Positions 1 to 8,121 of a DNA stretch of 10,201 nt are shown here, piece after piece. The DNA comes from Clostridia bacterium (GTDB taxonomy: Bacteria > Bacillota > Clostridia > Oscillospirales > CAG-382), in contig JAGADB010000100.1 in the NCBI GenBank assembly GCA_017613815.1, forward strand, positions 1 through 10,201. Reading direction: 5' to 3'. Made by a program: the position numbers and the translations under genes. The notes beneath the pieces were generated by a model, which made no database searches, was not told the DNA's origin, and worked only from the letters and a program-made list of their open reading frames with translations. How positions within the stretch are numbered: the first letter of the stretch is position 1; every line of letters begins with the position of its first letter.

Positions 1-741
1 GCGTGCACCGTCGGCTGCAGCGTTGACAAATCAAAAAGGAAACTCGAAAACGCGCTCATAAAAAGGGAGCTGAACAAATACGGCTTTATCTCGTGCAGAG
101 ACGAAGTTTCTTTTGATATTGTCAAAAAAGCGTGCCCGAAAAAGACCGTTTTTCTCCATAACGACCTCGTTTTCGCGCTTCCGGAGGAATATATCTTTCC
201 CAAAACGGGCGAAAACTGCCTCGGAATAATTCCCACGCAGAAAAATTTTTCCTCCGAAAACTTCCCTTATTTTGAAATTTTGGCAAAATTCTGCGACGAA
301 TTTATCGAAAAAACGGCGGGAAAAGTCCTGCTTTTCGCGCTCGACGGCGGTACGGAAAACGACTTTTTCGCGGCAAACGGAATAAAAAGCCTTATGAAAA
401 ATGCGGAAAACGCCGAAATTATCTGCTACGGCTCCGACCCCGCGTATATAATGAAAAACATCGCGCGCTGCGGAAAAATCATATCCTCGCGGTTTCACGG
501 ACTCGTAGTTTCCCTGCTTTCGGGAATACCCGCGTATGCCGTTTCGGACGCGTCGAAAGCAAAAATTCTTTGCGAAAAACACGGTCTTCCGTATATAAGA
601 AAAACGGGGCTTACCTACGAAGCCCTTTCCGAAACGGCGGCAAAAACGGCGGACGCCGTTTTTGCGCCCGAAAGCGAAAGAGCCGAGGCGAAAAAGCATA
701 TTTCTGAACTGAAAAAATATCTGGAGAGCGGAAATGACTGA
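1..741 (+). CDS. Polysaccharide pyruvyl transferase family protein, 5'-truncated by the window edge
   Basis: The frame is open from base 1 to the TGA at 739-741, giving 246 residues; the start lies to the left of the window. The visible part reads as the C-terminal portion of the polysaccharide pyruvyl transferase family (CsaB/WcaK type). These are cytoplasmic GT-B-like enzymes that transfer pyruvate from phosphoenolpyruvate to a sugar of a cell-surface polymer as a ketal. Supporting motifs are the CRDEVSFDIVKK segment (about residues 32-43 of the visible part), which matches the family RDe-S pattern, and SRFHGLVVSLLSGIPAYAVS (from base 487), the family's most conserved C-terminal block with its Arg and His. 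Family members are usually about 350 residues, so roughly 100 N-terminal residues are missing. The stop overlaps the next gene by 8 bases (ATGACTGA), so the two are translationally coupled. The acceptor sugar cannot be told from sequence. Confidence 0.85.
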   Translation, partial: ACTVGCSVDKSKRKLENALIKRELNKYGFISCRDEVSFDIVKKACPKKTVFLHNDLVFALPEEYIFPKTGENCLGIIPTQKNFSSENFPYFEILAKFCDEFIEKTAGKVLLFALDGGTENDFFAANGIKSLMKNAENAEIICYGSDPAYIMKNIARCGKIISSRFHGLVVSLLSGIPAYAVSDASKAKILCEKHGLPYIRKTGLTYEALSETAAKTADAVFAPESERAEAKKHISELKKYLESGND

Positions 742-1714
742 ACTTTCGGTAATCGTTCCCGTATATAACGGGGAAAAGACCATAAAAAACTGCATAGATT
801 CGCTGCTTTCGCAGACTCTTCCCGATATCGAGATAATAGTCGTAAACGACGGCTCGACCGACGGCACCGCGGAGATTCTCTCATCCTACGGAGACAAAAT
901 CACAACCGTTTTTCAGCAAAACGGGGGGCAGGGAAGCGCGAGAAACAAGGGAATATCTCTTTCTCACGGAGAATATCTCGGCTTTGCCGACGCCGACGAC
1001 ACGTGCTGCAAAGAAATGTTCGAAAAAATGCTGAAAAAAGCAAAGGAAACCGGCGCGCAGGTCGTTCAGTGCGGAATACGCGATATTTTCGGGAACGGAA
1101 CGCAGAAAGAGCGCTCGTGTTTCTCCGAAACCGTCGAAATCTCCGACAGAGCGGACTATATCTTTAAATATTTTTATAAACTGAAGCACACAAACGAGGT
1201 GTGCAACAAACTCATAAAAAAGAGCTTTCTTACCGAAAACGGCCTTTCGTTCGGCGACTCGAAAAGGTATTTCAGCGAGGATTTCAAGCTGAATATGGAT
1301 ATGCTCGCATACCTTTCGAAAATTTCTTTTGTAAAAGAGTGCTTTTATAACTACAACATATCCGAAAACGGCTATTGCAGAGCGGACGGAAGCACGCTTA
1401 CGCGCATTCCCAAGATAAAAGCCGCGTTTGAAGACGCGCTGTCGGGTCCTTTCGACGAAAACTCCAAAAAGGCGCTGACGTGCGTTTCGGCGCTTACTCT
1501 GCTCTCCTACTGCGCAAAGGCGTTAAAGGAAAAAGACGAAAACAGCTCCTTCGTTTCGGACTTCCTCGACGACGGCTTTTTGAAAAAGTGTATTTCGGTT
1601 TCCATGCGCTATAAGAGCAACATAAAGCATTTCTGCCTTTATTTTCTCATGCGGTACGCGCCGAAAAAGGTTCGCATGCGCCTGCTTCTTCGTCATTTTC
1701 TGTTTGAAAAATGA
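734..1714 (+). CDS. Family 2 (GT-A) glycosyltransferase
   Basis: This 326-residue protein is a GT2 glycosyltransferase, which moves a sugar from a nucleotide-sugar donor to a lipid-linked acceptor at the cytoplasmic face of the membrane. The N-terminal GT-A fold begins at residue 4 (LSVIVPVYNGE), with the nucleotide-binding NDGS at 38-41 and the metal-binding DAD at 86-88. The segment VCNKLIKKSFL (156-166) and the ED pair at 182-183, where the catalytic base is expected, are typical of capsule and teichoic-type GT2 enzymes. The last 100 or so residues are poorly conserved and end in a basic, aromatic stretch that could lie on the membrane. There is no obvious transmembrane segment. The ATG is preceded by GGAG (723-726) with 7 bases of spacing and overlaps the end of the pyruvyl transferase gene. 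It resembles the GT2 domain of the next gene (shared DGSTDGT..IL..YGDKI), so the two are probably distant paralogues. Donor and acceptor are unknown. Confidence 0.9.
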   Translation: MTELSVIVPVYNGEKTIKNCIDSLLSQTLPDIEIIVVNDGSTDGTAEILSSYGDKITTVFQQNGGQGSARNKGISLSHGEYLGFADADDTCCKEMFEKMLKKAKETGAQVVQCGIRDIFGNGTQKERSCFSETVEISDRADYIFKYFYKLKHTNEVCNKLIKKSFLTENGLSFGDSKRYFSEDFKLNMDMLAYLSKISFVKECFYNYNISENGYCRADGSTLTRIPKIKAAFEDALSGPFDENSKKALTCVSALTLLSYCAKALKEKDENSSFVSDFLDDGFLKKCISVSMRYKSNIKHFCLYFLMRYAPKKVRMRLLLRHFLFEK

Positions 1715-1734
1715 ATATTGTTAAAACCGTTCAA

Positions 1735-1763
1735 ACCGCAAAGGAAACTTTGCGGTATTTTTG
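1735..1763 (+). terminator. Intrinsic terminator closing the upstream operon
   Basis: A perfect 9-bp stem, ACCGCAAAG (1735-1743) with CTTTGCGGT (1748-1756), closed by a GAAA tetraloop, is followed directly by ATTTTTG. It begins 20 bases after the stop of the GT2 gene. This is a textbook Rho-independent terminator for the + strand. It also argues against any coding sequence running through from 1718 into the next gene. Confidence 0.9.
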
Positions 1764-1787
1764 TACCCTTCTACAATATTATTTATG

Positions 1788-1816
1788 TTGCAAATTTCGA
1801 TAATATATGTTATAAT
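1788..1816 (+). promoter_or_regulatory. Sigma-A-type promoter of the second polysaccharide operon
   Basis: The -35 element TTGCAA (1788-1793) is separated by 17 bases from a perfect -10 TATAAT (1811-1816). The -10 is preceded by TG at 1808-1809, making an extended -10. Transcription would start near 1823, leaving a leader of about 57 bases before the TTG start at 1880. It lies just after the terminator at 1735-1763, in very A/T-rich DNA. No other equally good promoter is seen before the end of the operon at 9288. Confidence 0.85.
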
Positions 1817-1843
1817 GTATTATCTATAACTATACATATTAAT

Positions 1844-1861
1844 GCGCAAAAATTTTCGCGC
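1844..1861. repeat. 18-bp imperfect palindrome in the operon leader
   Basis: GCGCAAAAATTTTCGCGC is symmetrical about its centre, with one mismatched pair (A1848 with C1857). It lies about 21 to 39 bases downstream of the inferred transcription start and 6 bases before the ribosome binding site. The position would suit a repressor operator or a small leader hairpin. No protein is known to bind it, so the function is an inference. Confidence 0.5.
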
Positions 1862-1867
1862 GTGCGT

Positions 1868-1882
1868 GAGGGGATATTTTTG
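1868..1882 (+). promoter_or_regulatory. Ribosome binding site and TTG start that fix the fusion gene's N-terminus
   Basis: GAGGGG (1868-1873) sits 6 bases before the in-frame TTG at 1880-1882. The open frame continues upstream to another TTG at 1718, but that segment contains the terminator, the promoter and the leader, so it cannot be the real start. The protein from 1880 opens with a short polar stretch (NRNK) and then a hydrophobic helix, as expected for this family. Confidence 0.8.
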
Positions 1883-4135
1883 AACAGAAACAAGGCTTTT
1901 TTCTTCATACGTATAATTGAATTTTTCGGAGACGTGTTCCTCGAGCTTCTGGGGCTTTATCTTGCCCTCAAGGCGTCGGGGCTTTCGGCGCTTCCGTCCG
2001 AAAGCAACGCCCGTCTGTACGTTGTTTACGCGCTTTTGTTTTTGTTCTTCTTCTATCTTTTCGACCTTTACAAAGACAAGTCCCGCGCAAAAGACGAAAT
2101 CATAGTGTCGGTGTTCTTCTCGACGCTCACGTCAACCCTCGGAGCGCTGCTTTTAAACGTTCTTCTCTCGTGGAATTATTCCTCCTTTTCGACGTGGATT
2201 TACCTGTTCCTCATCACCCTTGCTCTTTTGGAAGCGTGGAGGATGTTCACGACCGTGCTTTTCAACAGATTCAAGAAAAAGGAACGCACCGTTATTCTGG
2301 AGTCGATAAGAAGCGACACCGCGCTTGCGCGCAAGCTGAAATACTCCTCTCCCAACGTTGACGGCTCGTGGTACTATATGATAGACGACGAAAACGATGA
2401 GGAGGTCGAAAGCTTCGTAAAGTCGATACTTCCGTTAAACGACGCCGTCGTCATATCCCCGAAGCTAAACAGAGACGCGAGTGAAAAAATACTTGCGGGT
2501 GCTCTACTTCTGCACAGGCAGGTAAGCATTCCGGCGCAGATAGGCGACATCTATACCATGAACGCGCGCACGAGCCAATACGGCGACACGGTTCTCATCG
2601 TGAAAAACGGATTTGTCATCTCGACGTACGAAAAGTTCGTAAAAAGGGTGTTCGACGTGATTTCGTCGGTCCTTGCGCTCATTCTCTTCTCGCCGCTGTT
2701 TCTCATCTGCATGCTCTGGATAAAGCTCGACTCAAAGGGCCCCGCCTTTTATAAGCAGGAGAGATACACGATAGGCAAAAAGAAGTTTTTGCTTTACAAA
2801 TTCCGCACGATGTACGAAAATGCCGAAAAAGACGGCGCGCAGTTCTCCACCAAAGACGACGCGAGAATAACCCGTGCGGGTAAAATCTTACGCTCGCTGC
2901 GCATTGACGAGCTTCCGCAGTTCATAAACATCTTGCGCGGAGAGATGTCCGTCGTGGGACCGCGCCCCGAAAGGCCCGTCTTTGCAGACGAATACTCCAA
3001 AACCGTCAAAAACTACGACCTGCGGTACCTTGTCAAAGCGGGGCTTACGGGTTACGCACAGGTTTACGGCAAATACAACACCAAAGCCGTGGACAAGATA
3101 CTCATGGACTTAATCTACGAGGTCAACTTCTCGCTCATGCTCGACTTCAAAATCATAATTCTCACCTTCAAGACGGTGTTTATGCCGTCGGCGTCGGAGG
3201 GCGTCGACACCGAGACGGAGGATATGTTAAACACCGAAACGAGAGAGAGCAGGCGCGCCGAATATTCAAACCTTTTGGCAAAGGGTACCATGCACGCCTC
3301 CTCCGCAGACGAAAAAGAGAGTCTCCCGAAGGTGTCTGTCATAATTCCCGCCTATAACTGCGCGCCGTATATCGAAAGGTGCATAAACTCCATGCTCGGT
3401 CAGAACTACAAAAACCTCGAAATCGTCGTGATAAACGACGGCTCGACAGACGGCACGGACGGTATTTTAAAGGCGTACGGAGACAAAATCAAACTGCTCG
3501 AAAGCGACGCGAACCTCGGCGTTGCGCACGCCCGGAACCTCGGACTTGCGCACTCGACGGGCGACCTTGTGCTCTTCGTCGATTCCGACGACTCGCTTGT
3601 CGGAAATTCGGTCCCCGACCTTGTGAGATTCCGCGAGGAGACAAAGACCGACATCGTTCATTTTGCGTATAAAATCATAAAAGACTCGGGCGAAATCGCC
3701 TTTTCGGAAAACCTTTTCCGCACGAACGGCACCGTAACAAAGGAAAAATTCAAAAAAGAGGTTTATCCCTGCTTTATCAACGGAATAAGCTTAAACAGCG
3801 TGTGCTGCGCGATGTATTCGAGGTCCTGCGTCGAGGGAATAACCTTCCCGACCGGCATGAAGACGGCCGAGGACGCGATTTTCAACGTCCGCGCCTACAC
3901 GAAAGCCGAAAGCGTGTCGTCGATAAGCATTCCCTATTACTGCTACTACCAGCACAAAAAGAGTCTTACCAACACCGGACTTTCGGTGCGCGAAAAGGCG
4001 AAATACAACAAAATGCTGTCGAAAGAGATAAAAAAGCACTTAAAAGAGTGGAAAATGAACAGTCTTTACTGGCGCGCCAAAGTGTCTTTGCGCCCCGTGG
4101 TCATTCTTTTCGACAAAATAATAAGAAAAATCTGA
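1880..4135 (+). CDS. Fusion: undecaprenyl-phosphate sugar phosphotransferase (priming PGT) plus GT2 glycosyltransferase
   Basis: This 751-residue protein has two enzymes in series. Residues 1-125 hold four hydrophobic helices (about 7-30, 49-63, 74-96, 105-123), followed by a soluble domain (about 137-240) as in WbaP/PssY-type long PGTs. Residues 250-440 are the bacterial sugar transferase core: a membrane-inserting helix (about 253-280), GPAFYKQER (from 287), YKFRTM, the catalytic Asp-Glu dyad in IDELPQ (D343, E344) and SVVGPRPERP. This part transfers a sugar 1-phosphate to undecaprenyl phosphate, the first step of the repeat unit. After a charged linker (about 440-482), residues 484-751 form a full GT2 domain with VSVIIPAYN, NDGSTD (519-524), VDSDD (D568, D570) and an ED pair at 664-665. 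Stand-alone long PGTs end near residue 440, so the GT2 is an addition with no stop or frameshift between. It is first in its operon, with the next gene 18 bases on. The natural inference is that the GT2 adds the second sugar; both substrates are unknown. Confidence 0.93.
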   Translation: MNRNKAFFFIRIIEFFGDVFLELLGLYLALKASGLSALPSESNARLYVVYALLFLFFFYLFDLYKDKSRAKDEIIVSVFFSTLTSTLGALLLNVLLSWNYSSFSTWIYLFLITLALLEAWRMFTTVLFNRFKKKERTVILESIRSDTALARKLKYSSPNVDGSWYYMIDDENDEEVESFVKSILPLNDAVVISPKLNRDASEKILAGALLLHRQVSIPAQIGDIYTMNARTSQYGDTVLIVKNGFVISTYEKFVKRVFDVISSVLALILFSPLFLICMLWIKLDSKGPAFYKQERYTIGKKKFLLYKFRTMYENAEKDGAQFSTKDDARITRAGKILRSLRIDELPQFINILRGEMSVVGPRPERPVFADEYSKTVKNYDLRYLVKAGLTGYAQVYGKYNTKAVDKILMDLIYEVNFSLMLDFKIIILTFKTVFMPSASEGVDTETEDMLNTETRESRRAEYSNLLAKGTMHASSADEKESLPKVSVIIPAYNCAPYIERCINSMLGQNYKNLEIVVINDGSTDGTDGILKAYGDKIKLLESDANLGVAHARNLGLAHSTGDLVLFVDSDDSLVGNSVPDLVRFREETKTDIVHFAYKIIKDSGEIAFSENLFRTNGTVTKEKFKKEVYPCFINGISLNSVCCAMYSRSCVEGITFPTGMKTAEDAIFNVRAYTKAESVSSISIPYYCYYQHKKSLTNTGLSVREKAKYNKMLSKEIKKHLKEWKMNSLYWRAKVSLRPVVILFDKIIRKI

Positions 4136-4153
4136 AAAAAGGGAGGAAAAGGC

Positions 4154-5350
4154 ATGGTTCCGACGCTTGAAGCGTCAAAAAAAGGCAATATAAGTTTAGA
4201 CTGCATTCTCGCCGGAATATATTTCTTCTGCCTTCCGTTTACGGTGGTTGAAACGCCTTTCGGCTCGCTTTTGAAGGTCGTGTCGATACCGATTATCGCT
4301 CTGCTCGTCGTGCGGCTCCTTATGGGAAAGAGCGAAATATCCCTGAACGGCGTTCATTTAACCTACGCGCTGTATATCCTTTATTCCTTCGTGTGTCTTC
4401 TCAATCTTTTCACGCCCGAGGCGTTCACGGCGGTAAAGGACATGCTTCTCGGCTTTGCGGCGATGATGGTAATAAGCATGCGCGTTTACACCAAAGAGGA
4501 GCGCGAGTTTCTCGAGCGGGTGTGGCTGATAATCGGTGCCGTCTGCATACTGATCGTAATTTTCAGCAACGAAGTCGTCGAGGAAAGGGCGGTAATAAGG
4601 GTTTTCGGCTTTATCGAGGACCAGAACCAGTTCTGCGCCTACTTCATAATGGCGTCGCTCTTGTGCATAAAGCGGCTCTTTGAGCGGAGAAAGCTGTTTG
4701 TCATCTATCTCGTGCTTCTCGTGCTTTGCTTTTACGCGGTGTTGAAAACCGGCTCGCGCGGCGGACTTATCGGAATACTTGCGGGGGTCGCGGCGTACCT
4801 CGTCGCCGGCATAAAAAGCAGAAAGGCGCGGCTTGCCGTGATAGCGTCGGGGCTTGTAATAGTTCTTCTCGTCGTCTTCGTGCTGTTTCCGCTGCTTCCC
4901 GAATCAATTCAGGCGCGGTACACGTTCGACGACGTAATACAGACCGGCGGAACGGGAAGAATCCCTATCTGGCGCAGTCTCTTGAAATACACGTTTGCCC
5001 GTCCCGAAAGGATAATAAAGGGCTCGGGAGTGCTCTCCTCCTACGACATACTGGAGCACGACCCGGAAATACTGCGCGGCAGCGTCGCGCACAACAGTTT
5101 TATTCAGATTTTCAGCGACCAGGGGCTTATCGGACTTCTTTTGTTCCTTTTCGTTGCGGCGTTCTGCCTCATAAAGCCGTGGAAGACCGAAAGAGTTTAT
5201 TCCTGCGCGTTCATATCGCTCCTTGCGTTTTCCATGTCGCTGACGTTTTACACCTTCAAACCATATCTAAACATAATGATGATGTGCGCAATGTCCTTTG
5301 AGGACACCGTGCTTTCACAAACAAAACTACAAGAACGGGAGAATAATTGA
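4154..5350 (+). CDS. Wzy-like polysaccharide polymerase / O-antigen ligase family membrane protein
   Basis: This is a 398-residue polytopic membrane protein with about ten hydrophobic segments. It has the signature of the Wzy_C/O-antigen ligase family: FGFIEDQNQFCAYF (151-164), KTGSRGGLIGILAG (198-211) with the conserved Arg of the SRGG motif, then the long loop with GGTGRIPIW (265-273), KGSGV (289-293) and AHNSFIQIFSDQGLIGLLLF (312-331). The His and the D-x-G-L-I-G motif of that last block are family hallmarks. Such proteins join undecaprenyl-linked repeat units, or transfer the finished glycan, on the outer face of the membrane. With a priming enzyme upstream and Wzz-like proteins downstream, a polymerase role is the more likely, but ligase cannot be excluded. 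The ATG has GGGAGG (4141-4146) 7 bases upstream. The stop lies 2 bases before the next ATG, suggesting coupled translation. Confidence 0.88.
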   Translation: MVPTLEASKKGNISLDCILAGIYFFCLPFTVVETPFGSLLKVVSIPIIALLVVRLLMGKSEISLNGVHLTYALYILYSFVCLLNLFTPEAFTAVKDMLLGFAAMMVISMRVYTKEEREFLERVWLIIGAVCILIVIFSNEVVEERAVIRVFGFIEDQNQFCAYFIMASLLCIKRLFERRKLFVIYLVLLVLCFYAVLKTGSRGGLIGILAGVAAYLVAGIKSRKARLAVIASGLVIVLLVVFVLFPLLPESIQARYTFDDVIQTGGTGRIPIWRSLLKYTFARPERIIKGSGVLSSYDILEHDPEILRGSVAHNSFIQIFSDQGLIGLLLFLFVAAFCLIKPWKTERVYSCAFISLLAFSMSLTFYTFKPYLNIMMMCAMSFEDTVLSQTKLQERENN

Positions 5351-5352
5351 CC

Positions 5353-6717
5353 ATGGCAACATTTTTGAAAAACTGCCTCTTGCGGCTCTTCAAGCTCAGA
5401 TACGTCATATTCCTCATATGCGCCGCAATAATTCTTGCACTCGGCGCGTGGGGTTATAACTACTTCGTCAGAAGCAAGCTTATAACCATGACGATAGAGC
5501 TTAACTATCCGGGCTCGGAAAAGGGCTTAAACCCCGACGGAAGCTTTTTCGACATAACCGAATTCAAATCGGATTTTCTTATCGAAAAGGCAAAAAAGGG
5601 ACTGCAGATTGAGGAAAACGACAACGAATTTTTAAAGACGCGCCTCACGTTTACGACCAACGTGCCGAACGACGTGTTCGACACCGTCGTGGAATCGGTT
5701 GAGAACAGCGAGACGAACGTCTTTCTGCCGACGACGTATTTTCTTTACTACTCGCAGAAAGACAAGTTCAGCAAAAACGAGACCTCGGCCTTTATGAACA
5801 ACCTCGCGGGCGCGTACACCGAGCATTTTAACGATAAGTACACTCTTAAAAACGACCTGCTTTCGTTCGACGAAAACACCTACGACCTTAAAAAAGCCGA
5901 CTATCTCGAGGCGTACGACCTGCTTTACAAAAAGACGACGTCGATGATTTCGCTCATCGAAAGCCACGAGGCGAAGGACAACACCTTCAAGTCGTCGGAG
6001 GGCTATAACCTCGGCATGATATGCGACATGTTAAGGCAGTTCAAGGACATAAACCTTGCAAACTACAATTCCTTCGTCGTGCAGAACGGCGTTTCAAGGA
6101 ACAATTCGCTTTTCGTGGGACGTACCGAGCGGCTTATCGAGGACAAGACGCTCGACTATAACATTCTCGCCGAGGAAGCGAACGTAAAGAAGGACGCGCT
6201 TTCCGACTACGACGGAAACATCACCGCAAACGCCTTCATTCCCGCGGTAAACGAGGAGCGCGACTACTATATGGCGCGCACAAAGACGGGACTCGACTAC
6301 GTTGCGGAGGAGGCGCAGAGCGCTCAGGTAAGGGCGGCGGTATTGCGCGCCGAGGTCGAGGAACTGAAAAATTATAACGAAAAATTCTCGTCCCACGCCT
6401 TTTCGGCAAAGGAAAATACCAAAAAAGCAGACTCGATGCTCGAAAACCTGACCGAACGGCTGACCGAGCTTTCCTCCTATGCAAAGAAGACCGACGACGA
6501 GTATCTCGAACACGAAACGCGCGACTACTTCAAGTTCAAGGTGTACGAGACGAGCGAAATCGGCGTTTCCTTCATAATCAAAATAACTCTTCTCGGCATT
6601 TTAATTCTCTGCGTTCTTATAATAACCTACGACTTCTTCGCGGAAGACAGGCAGAAAAAATTTCGGCAGAGAGAGCGGAATGCCATAGAAAAAGCAAAGA
6701 AAAATCTTCAGGTGTAA
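5353..6717 (+). CDS. Wzz-like (polysaccharide co-polymerase type) membrane protein, first of a tandem pair
   Basis: This is a 454-residue protein with one transmembrane helix near each end (about 17-38 and 404-426) around a large, charged, mostly helical extracytoplasmic part. Residues about 315-388 look like a coiled coil. That topology, with a short basic N-terminus and a basic cytoplasmic tail, is that of polysaccharide co-polymerases (Wzz/CapA type), which set chain length or couple polymerisation to export. There is no Walker motif and no tyrosine cluster at the C-terminus, so it is not a BY-kinase. The proline-rich segment usually found before the second helix is absent. It is about 100 residues or more longer than a classical Wzz. 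I chose the ATG at 5353; an in-frame TTG at 5347, which overlaps the previous stop, is a close rival (GGGAG ends 11 bases before the ATG and 5 before the TTG). The assignment rests on topology and context rather than a strong motif. Confidence 0.72.
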   Translation: MATFLKNCLLRLFKLRYVIFLICAAIILALGAWGYNYFVRSKLITMTIELNYPGSEKGLNPDGSFFDITEFKSDFLIEKAKKGLQIEENDNEFLKTRLTFTTNVPNDVFDTVVESVENSETNVFLPTTYFLYYSQKDKFSKNETSAFMNNLAGAYTEHFNDKYTLKNDLLSFDENTYDLKKADYLEAYDLLYKKTTSMISLIESHEAKDNTFKSSEGYNLGMICDMLRQFKDINLANYNSFVVQNGVSRNNSLFVGRTERLIEDKTLDYNILAEEANVKKDALSDYDGNITANAFIPAVNEERDYYMARTKTGLDYVAEEAQSAQVRAAVLRAEVEELKNYNEKFSSHAFSAKENTKKADSMLENLTERLTELSSYAKKTDDEYLEHETRDYFKFKVYETSEIGVSFIIKITLLGILILCVLIITYDFFAEDRQKKFRQRERNAIEKAKKNLQV

Positions 6718-6732
6718 AGGCGGGTGAAAGAT

Positions 6733-8103
6733 ATGAAACTTACGATTTGGGATTTATTCCGCTTTTTGCTGAAAGGCAAATGGACGGTATTTACGGTAAC
6801 GGTTCTCGCAACGGTTATAACGCTTGTTCTTGTAAACGCAAACCAGACCTACACCGCAAAGACGATAATACAGTACGCTGACAACTGCGTTTCCGAGGGC
6901 TATAACCTAAAGGGAGAGGCGTTTGACGCAAAGGAGATAATTTCGCCTTCCGTAATGCTTCGCGTGCTTGAGGATACGGGACGCTCCTCTCAGAAAATGG
7001 ACCAGATAAGAAACAAAATCACGATAACGCCGATTTACGACACCGCAAAGGTTGCGCTCAAAGAGGCAAACCAGAAAAACGGCGTGGAATACGAGTATTT
7101 CCCCAACACCTTCTGCGTTGAATACGACGGCACGCCGTCGTTCGAGCAGACGAGGTCGACGCTCAACAGCGTAATAAACAACTATTTCGACTACTATGCA
7201 AAGACCTATCTGTACCTCGCTTCGGTAAAGGAGATAGACTACTCGCTGACGGAGCAGGACTTCGACTACATAGAGCAGGCGGAGCTCATAAACAATAACA
7301 TAAAGAGCGCCGTTTCGGCTCTCAGCAGTTATTCCCGCGACAGCGACAACTATCTGTCCCCGACCAACGGCGTATCCTTCAACGTGCTTATAAATAACTT
7401 CAACCATATAGAAAATTACCTTCTCCCCGAAATATTCGAAAAGATATATACCGGCCCCGTTACCAAAAACAAGGCGCTTATAGACAATAAATACGTCGAG
7501 AGAAGAGAAGAATATCTCAGAAACAAGGAGAGCGCCGAATATCTCGCCGAAAAGACAAAGGAAAAGATGGACGCCTACGTCGAGGCAAACCTCACGGTGC
7601 CCAACGCCTACCACGACTCCGAAGCATACTCCGACGCGGAGCTCGGAATAATAAAGGACGTTGACAGGACCTTTAAGGTAACGACCGAAAGAACGCTTTA
7701 CGACTCGCTTTTCAAGAACTACGCAAACAGCCTTGCGGAAGCAAGGACCAACGCGCTGCTCGCCGAAGAGTGCGACAACGTGTTAAAGCGCTTTGAAGAA
7801 AATTCCAACCCCGAAAAGACGGCGGCAAACGCCGCCGAGGTGGAAGCCCTCATAGAAGAGTGCCTGGAGGAGCTCCGCCCGATATATAAAGACACGTTTG
7901 ACGTGATAGACGACTATAACGCGTCCCTCGTGCCGAAACATATAACCAAACTGTGCGATATATGCTATTTCCCGAAGTATAATTACCTGCTGTTCGCGCT
8001 TGTCGGCTTTATCGCGGGATTCGGACTTTCGTGCATTCTCGTTATAGCGTTTGAAACCTACGCCCTCTTCAAAAAAGCCGAGAAAAACGGCAAAAACTCT
8101 TAA
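6733..8103 (+). CDS. Wzz-like (polysaccharide co-polymerase type) membrane protein, second of a tandem pair
   Basis: This 456-residue protein repeats the architecture of its upstream neighbour. The N-terminus, MKLTIWDLFRFLLKGKW, leads into a transmembrane helix (about 18-36); a long helical extracytoplasmic region follows, then a second helix (about 418-440) and a short basic tail. The N-terminal pattern (helix, then QTYTAKTIIQY and a segment with SPSVMLRVLED) is much closer to classical Wzz/chain-length determinants than that of the first copy. Residues about 207-285 can be aligned with about 214-292 of the upstream protein, so the two are diverged tandem duplicates. No ATPase or tyrosine-rich tail is present. 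I chose the ATG at 6733 because GGTGA (6723-6727) is 5 bases upstream; a GTG at 6724 is in frame but poorly spaced from the AAAGG before it. The likely role is control of chain length or export together with the first copy. Confidence 0.78.
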   Translation: MKLTIWDLFRFLLKGKWTVFTVTVLATVITLVLVNANQTYTAKTIIQYADNCVSEGYNLKGEAFDAKEIISPSVMLRVLEDTGRSSQKMDQIRNKITITPIYDTAKVALKEANQKNGVEYEYFPNTFCVEYDGTPSFEQTRSTLNSVINNYFDYYAKTYLYLASVKEIDYSLTEQDFDYIEQAELINNNIKSAVSALSSYSRDSDNYLSPTNGVSFNVLINNFNHIENYLLPEIFEKIYTGPVTKNKALIDNKYVERREEYLRNKESAEYLAEKTKEKMDAYVEANLTVPNAYHDSEAYSDAELGIIKDVDRTFKVTTERTLYDSLFKNYANSLAEARTNALLAEECDNVLKRFEENSNPEKTAANAAEVEALIEECLEELRPIYKDTFDVIDDYNASLVPKHITKLCDICYFPKYNYLLFALVGFIAGFGLSCILVIAFETYALFKKAEKNGKNS

Positions 8104-8121
8104 AAGGGGATTTTGTAAGGC

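Noticed and set aside
31..867. Long open frame on the - strand (278 codons)
   Set aside because: It lies opposite the pyruvyl transferase and GT2 genes, has a phenylalanine- and arginine-heavy composition typical of a shadow frame, and shows no recognisable domain.
1718..1879. In-frame extension of the fusion gene upstream to a TTG at 1718
   Set aside because: It would translate through a perfect terminator, the promoter and the leader, has no ribosome binding site, and its composition is unlike coding DNA; the TTG at 1880 has a good site.
6907..7614. Long open frame on the - strand (235 codons)
   Set aside because: It is antisense to the second Wzz-like gene, has skewed valine/tyrosine/arginine composition and no recognisable motif.
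8091..8115. Possible stem-loop (CAAAA ... TTTTG) between the second Wzz-like gene and the GT4 gene
   Set aside because: Only about five mostly A-T pairs; too weak for a terminator, and gene spacing indicates a continuous operon.
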